NCBI GenBank assembly: GCA_002633005.1
Contig: NMRA01000728.1
Coordinates: 62,504-126,503, forward strand
DNA: 64,000 nucleotides
Source of the DNA: Phoronis australis
Lineage: Eukaryota; Phoronida; Phoronidae
Reading direction: 5' to 3'
This document shows, one piece after another, positions 23,831-36,859 of the stretch. The notes beneath the pieces are model-generated. The model was not told where the DNA came from and made no database searches. It saw only the letters and a program-made list of their open reading frames with translations. Position 1 is the stretch's first letter, and every line of letters starts with the position of its first letter. The position numbers and the translations under genes were made by a program.

Positions 23831-25371
23831 CGGAACGCAGCTCACTTATTGGTTTGCACTAATTTAGTGGAACCATTCACTTCGGTGCGTCTTAAATTTT
23901 TTTGATGAATTATTTCGAGAGTACATTTCTTCTTGCGATTGTGTTTCTAGATGTTTTACAAAAAAGAGCTTAACTTTAAAAAACTCACAAATTGCGTGAG
24001 GTGTTCCAGAGTTCAGTAAGCTCTGTAAAACCACGGCTGCGTTCTGTGTACGCAGTACATTCGGAAAAAAGTTAAGATCGGGCAAGTATTACGAGATTAT
24101 AATGCATTACAAGCAAAGTACTTGATGATACTGGCGTTACTGGCGTGTGTATTCCATCTATGGAACGAAATCTGGGATTCACACATTCTGTGGTTGAGAA
24201 GGGAATCTTAACGGAGCGGATTAAAATCAAGATTTCCCGTTAGCAGCTTTAAGTCGACTGTTCTGGCGCAGTGTCAGCGAACGATCGAGAGAAACACAGG
24301 TGATTCTACGTACAGCCTAATTCTTTTATTCGAGTGCCGTCAGTACATAGACAAACCCGTAAACTGAAATAAACAAAACCCCGAGTCACTACTACGAAAT
24401 ATAATACAAGCACAGGAATTGACAATATATACAAAAACCGTTATTTACATCAACGAAGAAAATATACAAGTAACGAAATGGCTACATCAGATAAACTGAA
24501 TCTTATATGAAAATACTAGGTACAAAAACGAACCTACACAATTCTGCCGTGAGACCGTGACACAAACTAGATATCAAGTCACACTAAACCATTACAATAA
24601 TATGAGCTAGAAACAGACTGGTTTGTGAATTGCAATCTCAAGGTCGCAGCGAACAACGCCCAAACCCTCGACACGAACCACAAAGGACGAAATACGGCGA
24701 AGTAAATAAAGCGAAAATACTGAAACTACTCGGGACACGAGAAAATGCATTGCACAAACCAGAATATAACGATAAGCAAAAGAACAATACTTACATCATG
24801 AAAACCCTGCAATCTCGACGAGGAAACCAATGACGTGCATACACTGCACACACATAAATACGAAATACGAATGAATGGAACTGGCGGGTAAAACGCTTTT
24901 AAATGTCAGTACCACGTGATAAGTTCACAATCTGGGGGGTACTTGAAAATGAGTACAACAGGAAACAATACTTAATATACGCAGGCAATATGAATGATTG
25001 CGTCTGCAGTAACATCGACCACTGTATCAAAAATCAATCATGTTACGCGTGTTTCTGTGTAATATTTGTATCACGTTCGCTGTTCACACGGTTTGTTGGC
25101 TTTGACAATTGAAGTTAGTTTCCTTCCGGGTTGTAAATTTAAAGCATATAGCAAACTGCACTCAGTGTTATTTCTTGACGACCCAGCACAGATGGACCTT
25201 GGCTGTCCCAGAGGCATTCTGCATTCATGACCAAAAAACGCTTCCTGCTTGTCCTTCGCAGGGCTTACGTGGATATCTTTCCCTCGAATGCTGTATTTGC
25301 CAGATCTGGCACTGAGTGATCAGTGTTTCTATTTATCGTCCTCGTTCTTGGCGTCTAATCGCAGTTTCTCT

Positions 25372-25520
25372 CAGTGGCGGATTTAGAGGGGGGCCATGCC
25401 CCCCCCTTAAATACCCCAGATTCCATTTGAGAGTTCAGGGGGTGCGAATGTCTGACGGGCAAAATCCAGGCTAATACTCTACCCTGGTCCCCCTTACCCA
25501 AAATTCTGGATCCGACCTTC
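25372..25520. mobile_element. 149-bp MITE, target duplication TCTCT
   Basis: It starts CAGTGGCGGATTTAG and ends in a diverged inverted copy (GGATCCGACCTTC). TCTCT lies on both sides (25367-25371 and 25521-25525). It has a G-run/C-run rich interior like the copies at 36707 and 52094. Confidence 0.7.
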
Positions 25521-26806
25521 TCTCTACAAACGAATTTGGTCAGATGTCTGCAGTTCCGACAATTTGGTATAAATCACTGTCTACTATTTATGTTATTAAT
25601 CATTGTATTGGTTGCGCTTCACATTTTATTCTAGGAATTGGTTTATATTTCATGTTCGACGACTTGTGTTGGGTTAATAATTGTATCCGTAACCAAACAG
25701 ATTCTGTATGAATGGCTAAAAATAACTATCGCCTTATATTTTTAATAGCTTACTCGTGTCGTATTTCATTCCATTATTGTTTTGGTGATTTCCAACTTTG
25801 CTTTCAATGTTTTTCACTAATAAACGTTTTATCTCTCTTTTACCCAGCCTCATCCTCGCCATCCGCCACGGTCGTCGATTGTCAATTGACGGTTCGTTTA
25901 CTTTTCTAATACTGTTCCTTTTGTTTACAGGGCAATAATCGTCCTGTTGTCAGAGTCTCTTCTACGTCAAGATGAAGTACACTTCATCACTCTTCCCTTA
26001 TACGTAGTTTATACAGGAGTGAGTTGGATATTGAAATATAAGCCTGCTTAACTTAGAGAAATGATCACGCATGAATTGTGAGGTTTATTTACTCAGAGCG
26101 TATTTGTTTTTTCAATTGTTTAAACGGGTATAAAAGTTATGAAAACAGGTATCTGAGTCATGCAATACGCTGTTTCAATGAGCTTTAAACTAGGGAAGGT
26201 TTTGTTGATTGTCCCTACTTTCGCCGTGTCATTGAGTCACTACTTTGGCAGCGTCTTTGAATCACTTTGGTCAACCTCACATGTGTTTGCATTCACTTGA
26301 AATTTCCTAGAGTACAGAAGGTTTCTATTCTTTGAACGAGGTACCAAACCCGCGGTTTCTAAGGCTTAGCTTGGTTGCTAGTCAGTGGAAGGCATGTCAA
26401 AGTATACATGCCCAATATCTTGTATTGTATATGATGTAGTGCTTGAAAATAAACAATTGCAAAAGCAAAAATTCTTGTAAAATATTATTAGTATCAATTA
26501 GGTTAAGTGTAAACCACTGGAGTAACCACAGAGGGCAGGCACAAAAAGGCCATGTCCTTTTGAGCATTGCAAACACGCTCTCCTCGAAAACGAAACTCAT
26601 TCCAATTTTGCGTTTTCCCCACCCACCCGACACCCCCACCATGTTGGGTACTTTTTACTACGCCAGAGCTAAGAACGGATGGCAATAAGCAATGTAGCGA
26701 TGCCACCTGAACTAGCAACGGTTCAAACACAGCTCTTTTAAGGACTACCTACACAGAAAGAAAGCACTGCAATTTAAAGTCTCATTAGAGTTTCATTTCC
26801 AGCCCC

Positions 26807-29800
26807 TCATGGGTGATGCGGCCATGTTTTGATCAGAGCGAGCAGGGCGTTTCCAGGACAATCTGTGGCTGCCCCGGGCGCCTCTCTGTGTCCGTAAAGG
26901 CGGTAGTCACCGGTGATGTAGCCTTTATCGACTCCACATTGAATGGCACTTCGAACAGCATCCAGAGCTGCCTGGTTGGGCAGGCGAGTCTGAAACATAA
27001 ATGTAGATACCAGTTGGTATTGATAAGAACTATCCACGAGACCTCCGTACGTCCTGTCAGTGAAGAAGAAAGACCGTGTCTACTGATATAGGCCTATAGG
27101 CATACACTCACCAGTTCGTCTGCTCTTATTGTTGACGAGTTGATGAAATATTCGACAGAATTTTGCTGTCATGTGCGTCTGGTTTAATTTAATAATCAAG
27201 GCTAACATCAAGCATCAGATAGCCTAGCTAGATCCTGGTGAGGTAGGGACTACCGGGACTAACAATTTGATTTGTCATTGATCTGAAAGAATAATTGATG
27301 TTATTAAATGTTTTTTATTAAAATAAAAAACCTGGCTCGTAATTGAAAATACAAAATTATTTGACCATCAATTCTGTTTTCTTGGTTTCAATAATTCTTA
27401 CGTCTATTGCATATGTTCGGATTCAAATATCAATCTGTACCAAGTTGAATTTTAAAATTAAAACACGTACCTAATTCGTTCGTCTAAAGCATAACCTCGT
27501 TTTAGAGCTCAATTTTATATAACTGGACAGAGCGAGCACAGTTATCATGTTTCCTCAGGGTCCTCGTTCGTTTATCCCAGCGAGGGGAATGATGCCTGTG
27601 TCTTCAAGAGGGGGATATTTTCGCCGAGTGACGGGAAAAATCTAGCTCCCGATCACCATCAATAAGATCCCCGCCCTGTTGCAAGCTCTCGTAGGCTATA
27701 TGTCTCAAATAGCATTTTGTGCTCTTTCGGTCAAATTGTCACCTGTGTGGTTCACTCCAGACTTTTATTTGAACTTCGAAGAGAAATTTAAATTTCCAAT
27801 CACTTTTTTCAGGCCTCGTGGGGGAATTTTGAATGACTTTTTTATATTTTTAGAGGGGAATAGAGCCGATATTCGGCTCCAAAATCTAGGGATTGAGGGC
27901 CCTGTCCTTTTTGGAAAGAAAAATGCATGAAAACACATTGAGCCGGCTGGCCGAAGATTCTCCAGTCGTCATTACTCCGCAACGAGATGCTATCAAATAT
28001 GATCTAACTTTTCGAAAACACTTATAAACTTTACACGGACATATTTTCTTTCGTCGCTTCCGCATCTCAGCGTCCTTAGTCNCAGACATTAAAATGCAAA
28101 GCGAGGCTCACTGCGATAAACAAAGCGGAAGTTGACATTGCATGAGTTAAATGGCCGGTCTTTCGAGTCCAATCTGGATATTAAATCTTAGAAATGTGTC
28201 AATAATTAACCACAGAGACGTAAAAAAATACATAAGAGAACAAGTCAATGCACTAAAGAGTTGTCTGGCGAAAGGTTATAAGCTTTTTTTGGAAAACTAG
28301 GCTCAAAACATGAAAAGTAAATATGACCAAATTGCGGCGATTGACGTGCTACGGCTAGGTATTATGCTGAATGCAGGGTTGCGTTTCTTCTTGTAAATTG
28401 TTGATAAAATGCTAATTTCTACACAAACCAGTTCGTCTGCTCTTATTGTTGACGAGTTGATGAAATATTCGACAGAATTTTGCTGTCATGTGCGTCTGGT
28501 TTAATTTAATAATCAAGGCTAACATCAAGCTTCAGATAGCCTAGCTAGATCCTGGTGAGGTAGGGACTACCGGGACTAACAATTTGATTTGTCATTGATC
28601 TGAAAGAATAATTGATGTTATTAAATATTTTTTATTAAAATAAAAAACCTGGCTCGTAATTGAAAATACAAAATTATTTGACCATCAATTCTGTTTTCTT
28701 GGTTTCAATAATTCTTACGTCTATTGCATATGTTCGGATTCAAATATCAATCTGTACCAAGTTGAAATTTAAAATTAAAACACGTACCTAATTCGTTCGT
28801 CTAAAGCATAACCTCGTTTTAGAGCTCACTTTTATATAACTGGACAGAGCGAGCACAGTTATCATGTTTCCTCAGGGTCCTCGTTCGTTTATCCCAGCGA
28901 GGGGAATGATGCCTGTGTCTTCAACAGGGGGATTTTTTCGCCGAGTGACGGGAAAAATCTAGCTCCCGATCACCATCAATAAGATCCCCGCCCTGTTGCA
29001 AGCTCTCGTAGGCTATATGTCTCAAATAGCATTTTGTGCTCTTTCGGTCAAATTGTCACGTGTGTGGTTCACTCCAGACTTTTATTTGAACTTCGAAGAG
29101 AAATTTAAATTTCCAATCACTTTTTTCAGGCCTCGTGGGGGAATTTTGAATGACTTTTTAATATTTTTAGAGGGGAATAGAGCCGATATGCGGCTCCAAA
29201 ATCTAGGGATTGAGGGCCCTGTCCTTTTTGGAAAGAAAAATGCATGAAAACACATTGAGCCGGCTGGCCGAAGATTCTCCAGTCGTCATTACTCCGCAAC
29301 GAGATGCTATCAAATATGATCTAACTTTTCGAAAACACTTATAAACTTTACACGGACATATTTTCTTTCGTCGCTTCCGCATCTCAGCGTCCTTAGTCCG
29401 AGATTGTAAAACAGACAGTTGAATGTCCGTATTTTTCCTAGCCGTTCGAGCAACGTGGAATACAGCTATCGTTGCGAGCCTCGTTTTGGAACTCGCCTCC
29501 TGTCGGTGTGAATGGAGTCTATACAGTAGTACGTGAACGAAGCGCACGATTTTCAAAGGTTGTCAGTTCGTCTGCGCAACGTCACAAGTACACTTGCCAG
29601 GGTAGTAGGCCTACCTACGCATGTGAAAGACTTCAATGGATCTCAGATGGATAATGCGATACGCTGAATATAGTTGTCAGCTTAACATTCAACATGTGCT
29701 TAACAACGACTGGAAACAGAGGCATTTACCATAAAATTTCCAATCATGGAAAAACCCAAAGATCGTGTGTTGAACTTGTACGTGTGCGCCCCGACAACGT

Positions 29801-32800
29801 TCCATCCGCGGCCCTCGTACACCATACCGTCTTCACCGACTAGAAAACTATAGCCAATATCAGCATAACCTGGAAGAAGGAGTTGGTTTAACACACTTCA
29901 AGTTTATATCATTTTATGTGGCTGAAATTGTAATTTGCTCGTCCTTGGTGGCGGAACATGTCGAAATAACAAGGTACATTTAACCGTTTCACAGCCTGTC
30001 TACTCATGGACCATTTCATGACAGTAAAACATTACGCAGGGTGAGGTGTATTGTTCAAGTCATGTCCAAACTATACAAGTTTTGAAAACTTTCCGAAAAC
30101 ATTTTCCAAATGTTGCGGAAATGATGTAGAAATTTGGCGTCCAATCAACTGCTTTCCATAGACTTGAGAGCATCGGGAGAACGCCTTGTATTACAAGAGA
30201 AACACTTGATCCCACAAACTTACTTCGCGAGATTCTTGCGTCCATGAGGGAACTCAGCCCAGAATAGTGAACGAAAAATTACGAATGTCAAGTTAGAATG
30301 GAATTTTAGGCTAGCCCTCTTAACAAGAATTAGTCGTACAAGAGGCTGTGACCCGCATGCCTTTTGTTTCAACTGCTATAACTGCGAAAGCGAAGAACAC
30401 GAAAGAAGACGAAAAGAAAGTGGACCAAGGACTGCATGGCTATCTTTAGCTAAATAGAAACATATAAAAGTAGGACATTACTCCCAAAGATCAATATTTT
30501 TTCATACTTTCCCTTCTCACCACTGTCACATAACGCAAATTTTACTTCTGATTGGTCCAGTTTCAAAAACATTCCTGAAACATCCTTTAATATGCTTGCA
30601 ACAATGAAAGGGACTTTTCATATGTCAATGCTGAGATCTTAACTGAAGCGCTTTGGGTTTTAAAAACATTACAACACTCATCCGATTTTTGATCGATGAA
30701 GTTATAGTCTAGTCATCCCAATAAGAAATAGCGATACAATTTTTGCATGTTACCTATGTTGGCGGAAAGGTTGCTTGTATTTAGAAGTTGTATTGAGGTA
30801 ACTTATACATACACAAGCATGTACCTTTGATATCCATGTGGTAGCATTGCTTGTTGTTATGAGACCTGCCATTAGGAAAATATCAACAACTGATAAATAC
30901 CTCTGGTATCCATGTGGTAGTTTTGGATCCCCTTCACGATCCTCTTGCACTGCTCGGTTGAGTTGCAGGACGGGCCGGCAGTGTGATGAATGAAGACCAT
31001 GTCAACAGGGGACGCTAGGTATTCTTTGCTCTTTGGAGGCCGGGCACCCCAATCGGCACGAGACACAAACATCTTTCGTTTGCACGCAACTCCTGGAAAT
31101 AACTGATAGAACTGTGCACATCTGTATATACATGTTGCATTGTGAAGCATATTGTTTTGTCTTCAAAGGCTATAACGTAAATTATTCATCGAAATTACTA
31201 CACAGACATGAGTCTGTTCCTCCTGGTCACCAGCTGTATGAAGTGTTTCGGGTCATCGTATTGTCTCTGCGTTCTTTACACGTTACAAGCGTTAGCCTTG
31301 TCTTAAGATTTGTATATACTGGCGCGCCGAAGCACACTATAGCTGCGTACGAGTGTTCCCAAATCTGGGCCCGGTCTCCAATCTCCGTACTCAGACTCAT
31401 ACTCATACTCGAGATTTCATACTCAAAATCGTGCTCACTGGAGTCGTACTCAAAAAAGCGTATCTAATGTCGTATTTCGAGTAGACTCCAAACGTACTCA
31501 AATCTGACACTCATACTCGAGTTGCTATGGAACTCTTTATGATGTGAAATGCAAAATCACGCAAAGCCGCGCTGATTCATCGCTCCCTATTGNGTGTGAT
31601 GAATGAAGACCATGTCAACAGGGGACGCTAGGTATTCTTTGCTCTTTGGAGGCCGGGCACCCCAATCGGCACGAGACACAAACATGTTTCGTTTGCACGC
31701 AACTCCTGGAAATAACTGATAGAACTGTGCACATCTGTATATACACGTTGCATTGTGAAACATATTGTTTTGTCTTCAAAGGCTATAACGTAAATCATTC
31801 ATCGAAATTACTACACAGACATGAGTCTGTTCCTCCTGGTCACCAGCTGTATGAAGTGTTTCGGGTCATCGTATTGTGTCTGCGTTCTTTACACGTTACA
31901 AGCGTTAGCCTTGTCTTAAGATTTGTATATACTGGCGCGACGAAGCACACTATAGCTGCGTACGAGTGTTCCCAAATCTGTCCGATATCAATGTAGGCCT
32001 ACACGCATGTGTCATAACACAGCGTGGTCCTAAGTAAAATTTCCGCATGCTGAAATGAACGAATAGCAACCCAGGATGTCAACAGTCTCATTCTGCATCA
32101 GTATTAAGATTTTGTCGGACCTTGTTGCCTTGTCGGTGTACTAAGCCAAATGTATGCACAACCACAGATTTTAACTCAGTAAAAGTACATATTCAATATT
32201 TTCTGACAGGAGAAAGCCTGAAGAATTCGTGTTTTTAGTTTATACCAAGCTGGTATGGTATTAATTGGATCGCGTGTCTACGTCTTTTAGTAAAATTTAA
32301 AAAAGGGGCATCCATAGAAAAACAACGGTATCAATATCCTGACCAAATTTTGCTCGATATAAATGTACAAAATGTAATCTCAAAAACGCGGTTAAAATTT
32401 TCTCGATTATTATTTTGTTTTCGTTAATGCCACTTATGAGATTTTTTTCATTAAAATCGTGAAAATCTTATTTTTGTAGCCCCTCGTGCTAAAGTGGAAC
32501 ATTTCGAAAGCCATACCTAACAGCATGAAGTATGGTCTCTGAAAGTTTTATTTGAATCGGATCAACATTTTTGTGATATGATGCTCCAAAGTTTTCCAAA
32601 TTTGGCCATAGTTCGAGGGTCCTACATAACTTCAAGGCGCGATGAGCATTTTCTGTCTCCGGCCTTTGTGCTACACGTTACGTTTGATGAATTTTGTTCA
32701 AGCCGAAATGCTCAGTTTGTTAATTGCCCAGCCTTACCTTTGACCGCGTCTCCACAACTTGACGCAGGTCCCTTTATCCAATGTTTTCCAGTCACCCATA

Positions 32801-34424
32801 CTTGCTATAAAAAGCAATACAAATATTAACTTAGTATTGAATAAGAACGTATTCAATTGTTCTGAACATTACACTTAGACAGTATGTCGTGAACTTTTCT
32901 TTTCGTCAGAATAACAAAATGGCGTGTACACTGTATTGATGGTTACATTATTGTGTATACATATCACATGTCGCCATAAACATCACCATCATCATTTTTC
33001 AAAGAATTAACAATTACTATATGATAACATCAATAATATTATTACAGTGAATTTTTATTTTCTACGTGGAAACCTTCATGACAAACGCTAATAAAGACAA
33101 TTAACGTGAAAAAGGTTGATATTACGTACCTGATTTTTATTCCAAAGCTTAAACCACCGTAATCCATCTTTTGTCCGTTTGAATCCAGCGTATTCGTAAC
33201 ACTTCCCGGTCTTGAGTGTGACGTCTTCTACCGAATTGTTAGCAGCTGAAACGTATTGCTCATTTACAAATAAAAAGATATTCTTCAAGTCACAACTGTC
33301 ACGCGATCAAACCGAAACCTTGGGATAGGCTGGTCAATCGCATTCCCTTTTGTACTTTACTTGAGGTATTGTTCAGAACGAAATTCTCGGTTGGGGCTTT
33401 GAAAGAAGGCCAATATCTGCTGTATTGACAATCATTTATGAAAGTTTTTGAATGCGGTAACAGGTTATTGCACCATCTAGTAAGTTCACGCGTATAACCC
33501 TTCTTATTTACTGATCATGGGCTTCAAGGAGGTAAATGGAATATTTACTCAGTTTACTCTTATAGCTAAATTAAATAAAACGAATGGGTTCTCTATTGAT
33601 ATGTGACATGCATCAAGCCTCCATTTCTCGATGGTGCTTCATGGCTGAAACATATGTGTATGAAAATGAAACTGGTGGAGTGTTCTTGTTAAGTGGTGTT
33701 AGCCTAATTTCCGCAGATAAGAATTTTTTTTGCAGTTTTAAAATCTTACCCCGTGTCTATTTTATATTTCAGAAAAGGTAGCGTAAGCTTCAATGCCACA
33801 TCACACGTAGACTGTACAGAATTATTAACATGTCAATGTTCCTGTGTTTTGTTTATTATGAAAAGAGTTTCTGGGGTTAAATTCTCAGGCGTTTTGTAAA
33901 CAGACTAGTAAGTACAGTAAAGACTTTCGAACCCTTCAATGAATGTTGGAGTCATCATTTTGACAGTCTGCAGTCTAAAATGCCTATATAATAAATCAGG
34001 AAAACCACTCGTAGGTTATGGGATGCAGAAGTCGAAGCATTAAGTTTCATGTAAATTCTCTATCGTACTGTATATAAAAATGAAATGATATCTAAGACAA
34101 TAGTTTTTTTAGAAAAAAATACAGTTATATGACTATAGACTTCAGGAAGTTGCGTTTTATGCCTAATATGATAAATTTCTGTGATCAACAACAATTGTCC
34201 ACAAACTGTGAAAAATAATTATTGATAACCCACAATCCTTTGTAAAGATGACTTGAAAATAACATAAATTTAACACATTTTAAATAGATGACTAAAAAGA
34301 TAAATCTTTACGTACCCCTTGTTGATGCCTTCAATCTGGGCCCGCTCCAGCATAGGCACGTGCCTTCGATAAATTCAACAAAGGAGGCCGTAACATACAG
34401 TGCAATGAAATACCGGAAAAACAT
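26807..34424 (-). CDS. Peptidoglycan recognition protein with SH3b-like N-terminal region
   Basis: Six exons join in phase without a stop: 34316-34424, 33130-33245, 32738-32804, 30901-31092, 29730-29869 and 26807-26989, 807 nt in all (268 aa). Residues 1-21 (MFFRYFIALYV...) form a signal peptide. About 40-90 resemble a bacterial-type SH3 fold, with VTLKTGKCYEYAG, RWFKLWN and VWVTGKHW. About 104-268 are a PGRP/amidase_2 domain: RADWGAR, FIHHTAG, the CNSTEQC disulfide pair, GYSFLVG, VYEGRGW and TDCPGN. The zinc ligands are kept (His133, His242, Cys252) along with Tyr168, so it probably cleaves the amide bond between muramic acid and the stem peptide. It would be secreted and act in antibacterial defence. 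The SH3b call rests on pattern only. A gap near 31593 duplicates part of exon 4, and a repeat fills intron 5. Confidence 0.9.
27110..28081 (+). repeat. Dispersed repeat family P, copy 2
   Basis: It is almost identical to 28428-29396 and similar to 1-1200. It stops at the n at 28082. It lies in the last intron of the PGRP gene, on the opposite strand to that gene. The 83-codon ORF inside recurs in copy 3 but has no recognised domain. Confidence 0.75.
28083..28427. other. Unique spacer between two family-P copies
   Basis: This spacer follows the gap and precedes copy 3. It is unlike the sequence that precedes copy 2, so the pair is not a simple contig-end overlap. No gene or RNA is recognised. 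Confidence 0.5.
28428..29525 (+). repeat. Dispersed repeat family P, copy 3
   Basis: It matches copy 2 at very high identity and extends about 130 bp further, where it still matches copy 1 (ctcgcctcctgtcggtgtgaa near 29493 against 1393). It is intronic in the PGRP gene. Confidence 0.75.
30823..30844 (-). other. Echo of an exon-intron border of the PGRP gene
   Basis: On the minus strand, TACCACATGGATATCAAAGG repeats the last bases and donor of PGRP exon 4 (TACCACATGGATACCAGAGG) 76 bp further into the intron. It could be a small duplication or an alternative donor. An extended exon would have to stay open across this stretch, which was not shown. Confidence 0.35.
31368..31592. mobile_element. 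GCCCGGTCTC element, left part (cut by gap)
   Basis: It begins GCCCGGTCTCCAATCTC and is rich in tactcgag/tactcaaa repeats, matching the terminal repeat of the complete element at 52952-53349. It stops at the n at 31593. The other allele (from 31594) lacks it at this point. Confidence 0.7.
31594..31983 (+). repeat. Allelic duplicate of 30981-31370
   Basis: It begins directly after the n at 31593 and matches 30981-31370 with scattered single-base changes. It includes the 5' part of PGRP exon 4 (31594-31705 on the minus strand). One change turns Lys104 to Asn (RKMFV to RNMFV). It is best read as the second haplotype, not a second exon. Confidence 0.85.
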
Positions 34425-35339
34425 GTTTCCTTTTTGACAACAGCGAAGGTTCCTGCCTTGAATGGTACCATAAGAAAGTGCGTCGTGTATTTGTAGCCGG
34501 TAAATTCCGTCATATGAGGAAGAGATAAACCATTCTCTTCCTGGTTGTATTCCGTAATGGCTACCGTAATTTCCTGACAATGGGCTAAATTTTTAATAAC
34601 GCCCCTGGAGGTTTTCTGGGTCAAAGGGTCCAGGGGAGTGTTTTAAGACCACAAACGGTTGCAAGAGCGCTAACTGTCACAATCCTCAACTTGTGAGAGT
34701 TTGTACAGACCTTCGAAGCACCAACTGTAGCAATTTTTCGCCATGTCAGTTTGTGGTCTAAAATTACAAATCCCGGAATCATTGCTTTCAAAATATGAAT
34801 TGCCATTTTACTGGCACACTACCATTCATAAACAGTTTGAAAGAGCTCTGCCATTTCAGCTATGCACCCATGATAACAAATTCACAGCGTTGGTTGTAAT
34901 TTCTGTAATTACCGGTACTTACAAACGATATATACATGCACAGCTTCTGAAACTATTGTAACATTAGTGCCTTGATCTGTTTGTCTTACTTGTTGTGTTT
35001 TTGGCACAAAAACATCGATTACGGTGTTTTATCCTGCCAGTAGACAAAATCTTCTACATGAAGTAACGCATTGCTTATCGTTGAGGAGAAATAAGGACCT
35101 TGGTCCGTGAAAGGCGATACGTTTTGTGAAAATTAAAAACATGAGCCAAAAGTGAGCAATTGACTTTTGTCTTCAAACTTCCCTAGTAATGTAAAGAGAT
35201 TAGCAAACTAGACGATGACATATATCGGCATATATCACATGCAGATAAGGAGTCCACTGAAACCACTTTTTTCAATTTTGGAATTCATTTGAACTCAGAT
35301 ATATCAAACAACTGTTTAGTCTATCTGAGATTTGAATGA

Positions 35340-35760
35340 ACCTTTCAACCCAGCTATCGACACCATGACGAAAGTTCGCCTGGTCTCAGAATTTTCAGGC
35401 CCTTATCATAAACAATATCTAACTACAATAAACACCAGGCTAATTGCTGACAACACATCAGACCCATACTGAAAACCACAACTGACTGGATAGAACTACT
35501 TTCCAAGAGTTGCATTGAATAAACAATTTGAGGGATATGGCTCAAACCTCAGATATCTGAGCTCAAACTGACACACAGTTTATAGCAATGGCAAGCTTTC
35601 TGTGGTAACGTGAACAGCAGCTAGAAATTATATAGCTGAACCAGTGAGACAACTGAAGACCCGACATACCTATTTTAACAATACACTCAGAATCTCAGTA
35701 TTTTTATGCAGATGTTAATCAAAGCATTGTCCTACGTAAACGAAGAAACTTCAAAACCTA
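35340..35760 (-). repeat. Inverted fragment of repeat block R
   Basis: The reverse complement of this stretch matches 41690-42015 and, less well, 45540-45850 (for example caattagcctggtgtttattgtagtt at 41932 appears inverted near 35420). It ends at the gap and microsatellite at 35762. Confidence 0.65.
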
Positions 35761-35762
35761 CN

Positions 35763-35801
<39 letters not shown>
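35763..35801. repeat. CA dinucleotide microsatellite
   Basis: It is an uninterrupted CA run directly after the n at 35762, then degenerates to caca/ctcaca-rich sequence to about 35855. The assembly break probably reflects the repeat. Confidence 0.9.
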
Positions 35802-35804
<3 letters not shown>

Positions 35805-36706
35805 CGCGCATACTCACGCACACATAGACATACTCTCACACAAACACATACACAGAAATTACCCCACTGACCCAACTTGTGAATTGTCTTATCCAAACAT
35901 GTAGGCCTAAACTACGGACCCATTTTCTAAATATTGCAACATAATCGTCATCATCGTCATGAATTTCAGTTTGCAACTGAATTCCTATACCCAGATGACT
36001 CTGGATGGCAAAACGAGCAGTTGTTTCGCTGACAAAGGTTTGCTAGGTTTCATTGTCCTCAAGTGTGCCTGCCTGGAAACTTTTAACTCTGCACTCCGAG
36101 GCCAGACTCCAAAAAGCGAAGGTGGAGTGGCAAGTGAAAAGGAAATACAAACATTAAATTTCTACTGTCAGACGATTGACTGTGGGTTTGTTTAAAAGGT
36201 AGCTATGCTTTGACATTGTGCGTAGATGGAAAATGAATAATCAAATCCAGTAACTAATTTATTATATGATAACTACTATATAGACAAGTGAAACCTGTTG
36301 TTAGTTAAGTAATCAAATACAAAGAAGAGTGACTACACTAGCGCCCTCTTTAAAGATTACCTCAATCAATCAACCAAAGTAATGAAATGTCTTATCTGCT
36401 ATCCAAGCTAGGACTCACCTCTTGTTGGACGTCTCTCCTGTTGGTGAATCCTCGAACTACACACACTGTACAGCGACTGTGTACTTGCTGGTCACCGTCT
36501 TTGGTGATGTAACACTTGCAGGCAATTTCTTCTACCCGCGATTCTTCTTGCTGGTCACAGACTCTGGCTGGTGACGCAACACTTCAGGTAGTATCTTACT
36601 ACCCACGATACAAGTGACAAGCTCTTAGTTACCTTCTTGTTCGTTAAGGGGGCACACTACAGTTACAACAGGCTTTTGGATGCCGATAAACACCGAAGTA
36701 CAGATG

Positions 36707-36859
36707 CAGTGGTGGATTTAGAGGGGGGCCATGCCCCCCCCCTAAAAGTCTCCCCGTTTCCATTTCGCTGTTCGGCGGTGCGAATGTCTGACGGGAAAAA
36801 ACCTGGCTAATACTTTGTCCTGCCCCCCCCCCTAACTAAAAATCCTGGATCCGCCCCTG
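36707..36859. mobile_element. 153-bp MITE, target duplication AGATG
   Basis: It starts CAGTGGTGGATTTAGAGG and ends GGATCCGCCCCTG, which as reverse complement reads CAGGGGCGGATCC. AGATG lies on both sides (36702-36706 and 36860-36864). Interior G/C runs match the 25372 copy. Confidence 0.8.

Larger units (their letters stand above)
22037..26806. other. Gene-poor interval between Ig and PGRP genes
   Basis: No exon was convincingly found. It should hold the 3' exons of the Ig gene if that gene ends here; the last exon seen closes in phase 1. The interval contains a three-unit tandem array (23579-23830), one small MITE (25372-25520) and AT-rich sequence around 24300-24900. The 67-codon ORF at 24630 shows no recognised domain. 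Confidence 0.5.

Noticed and set aside
25936-26020. Possible next Ig-gene exon after a tttacag acceptor
   Set aside because: The phase required by the previous exon meets a stop codon within three codons; another frame looks hydrophobic but cannot be joined.
26813-27091. 92-codon + ORF
   Set aside because: It is antisense to the last PGRP exon.
31033-31996. Two similar + ORFs (144 and 116 codons)
   Set aside because: They overlap PGRP exon 4 in antisense and its allelic duplicate; their similarity only reflects that duplicate.
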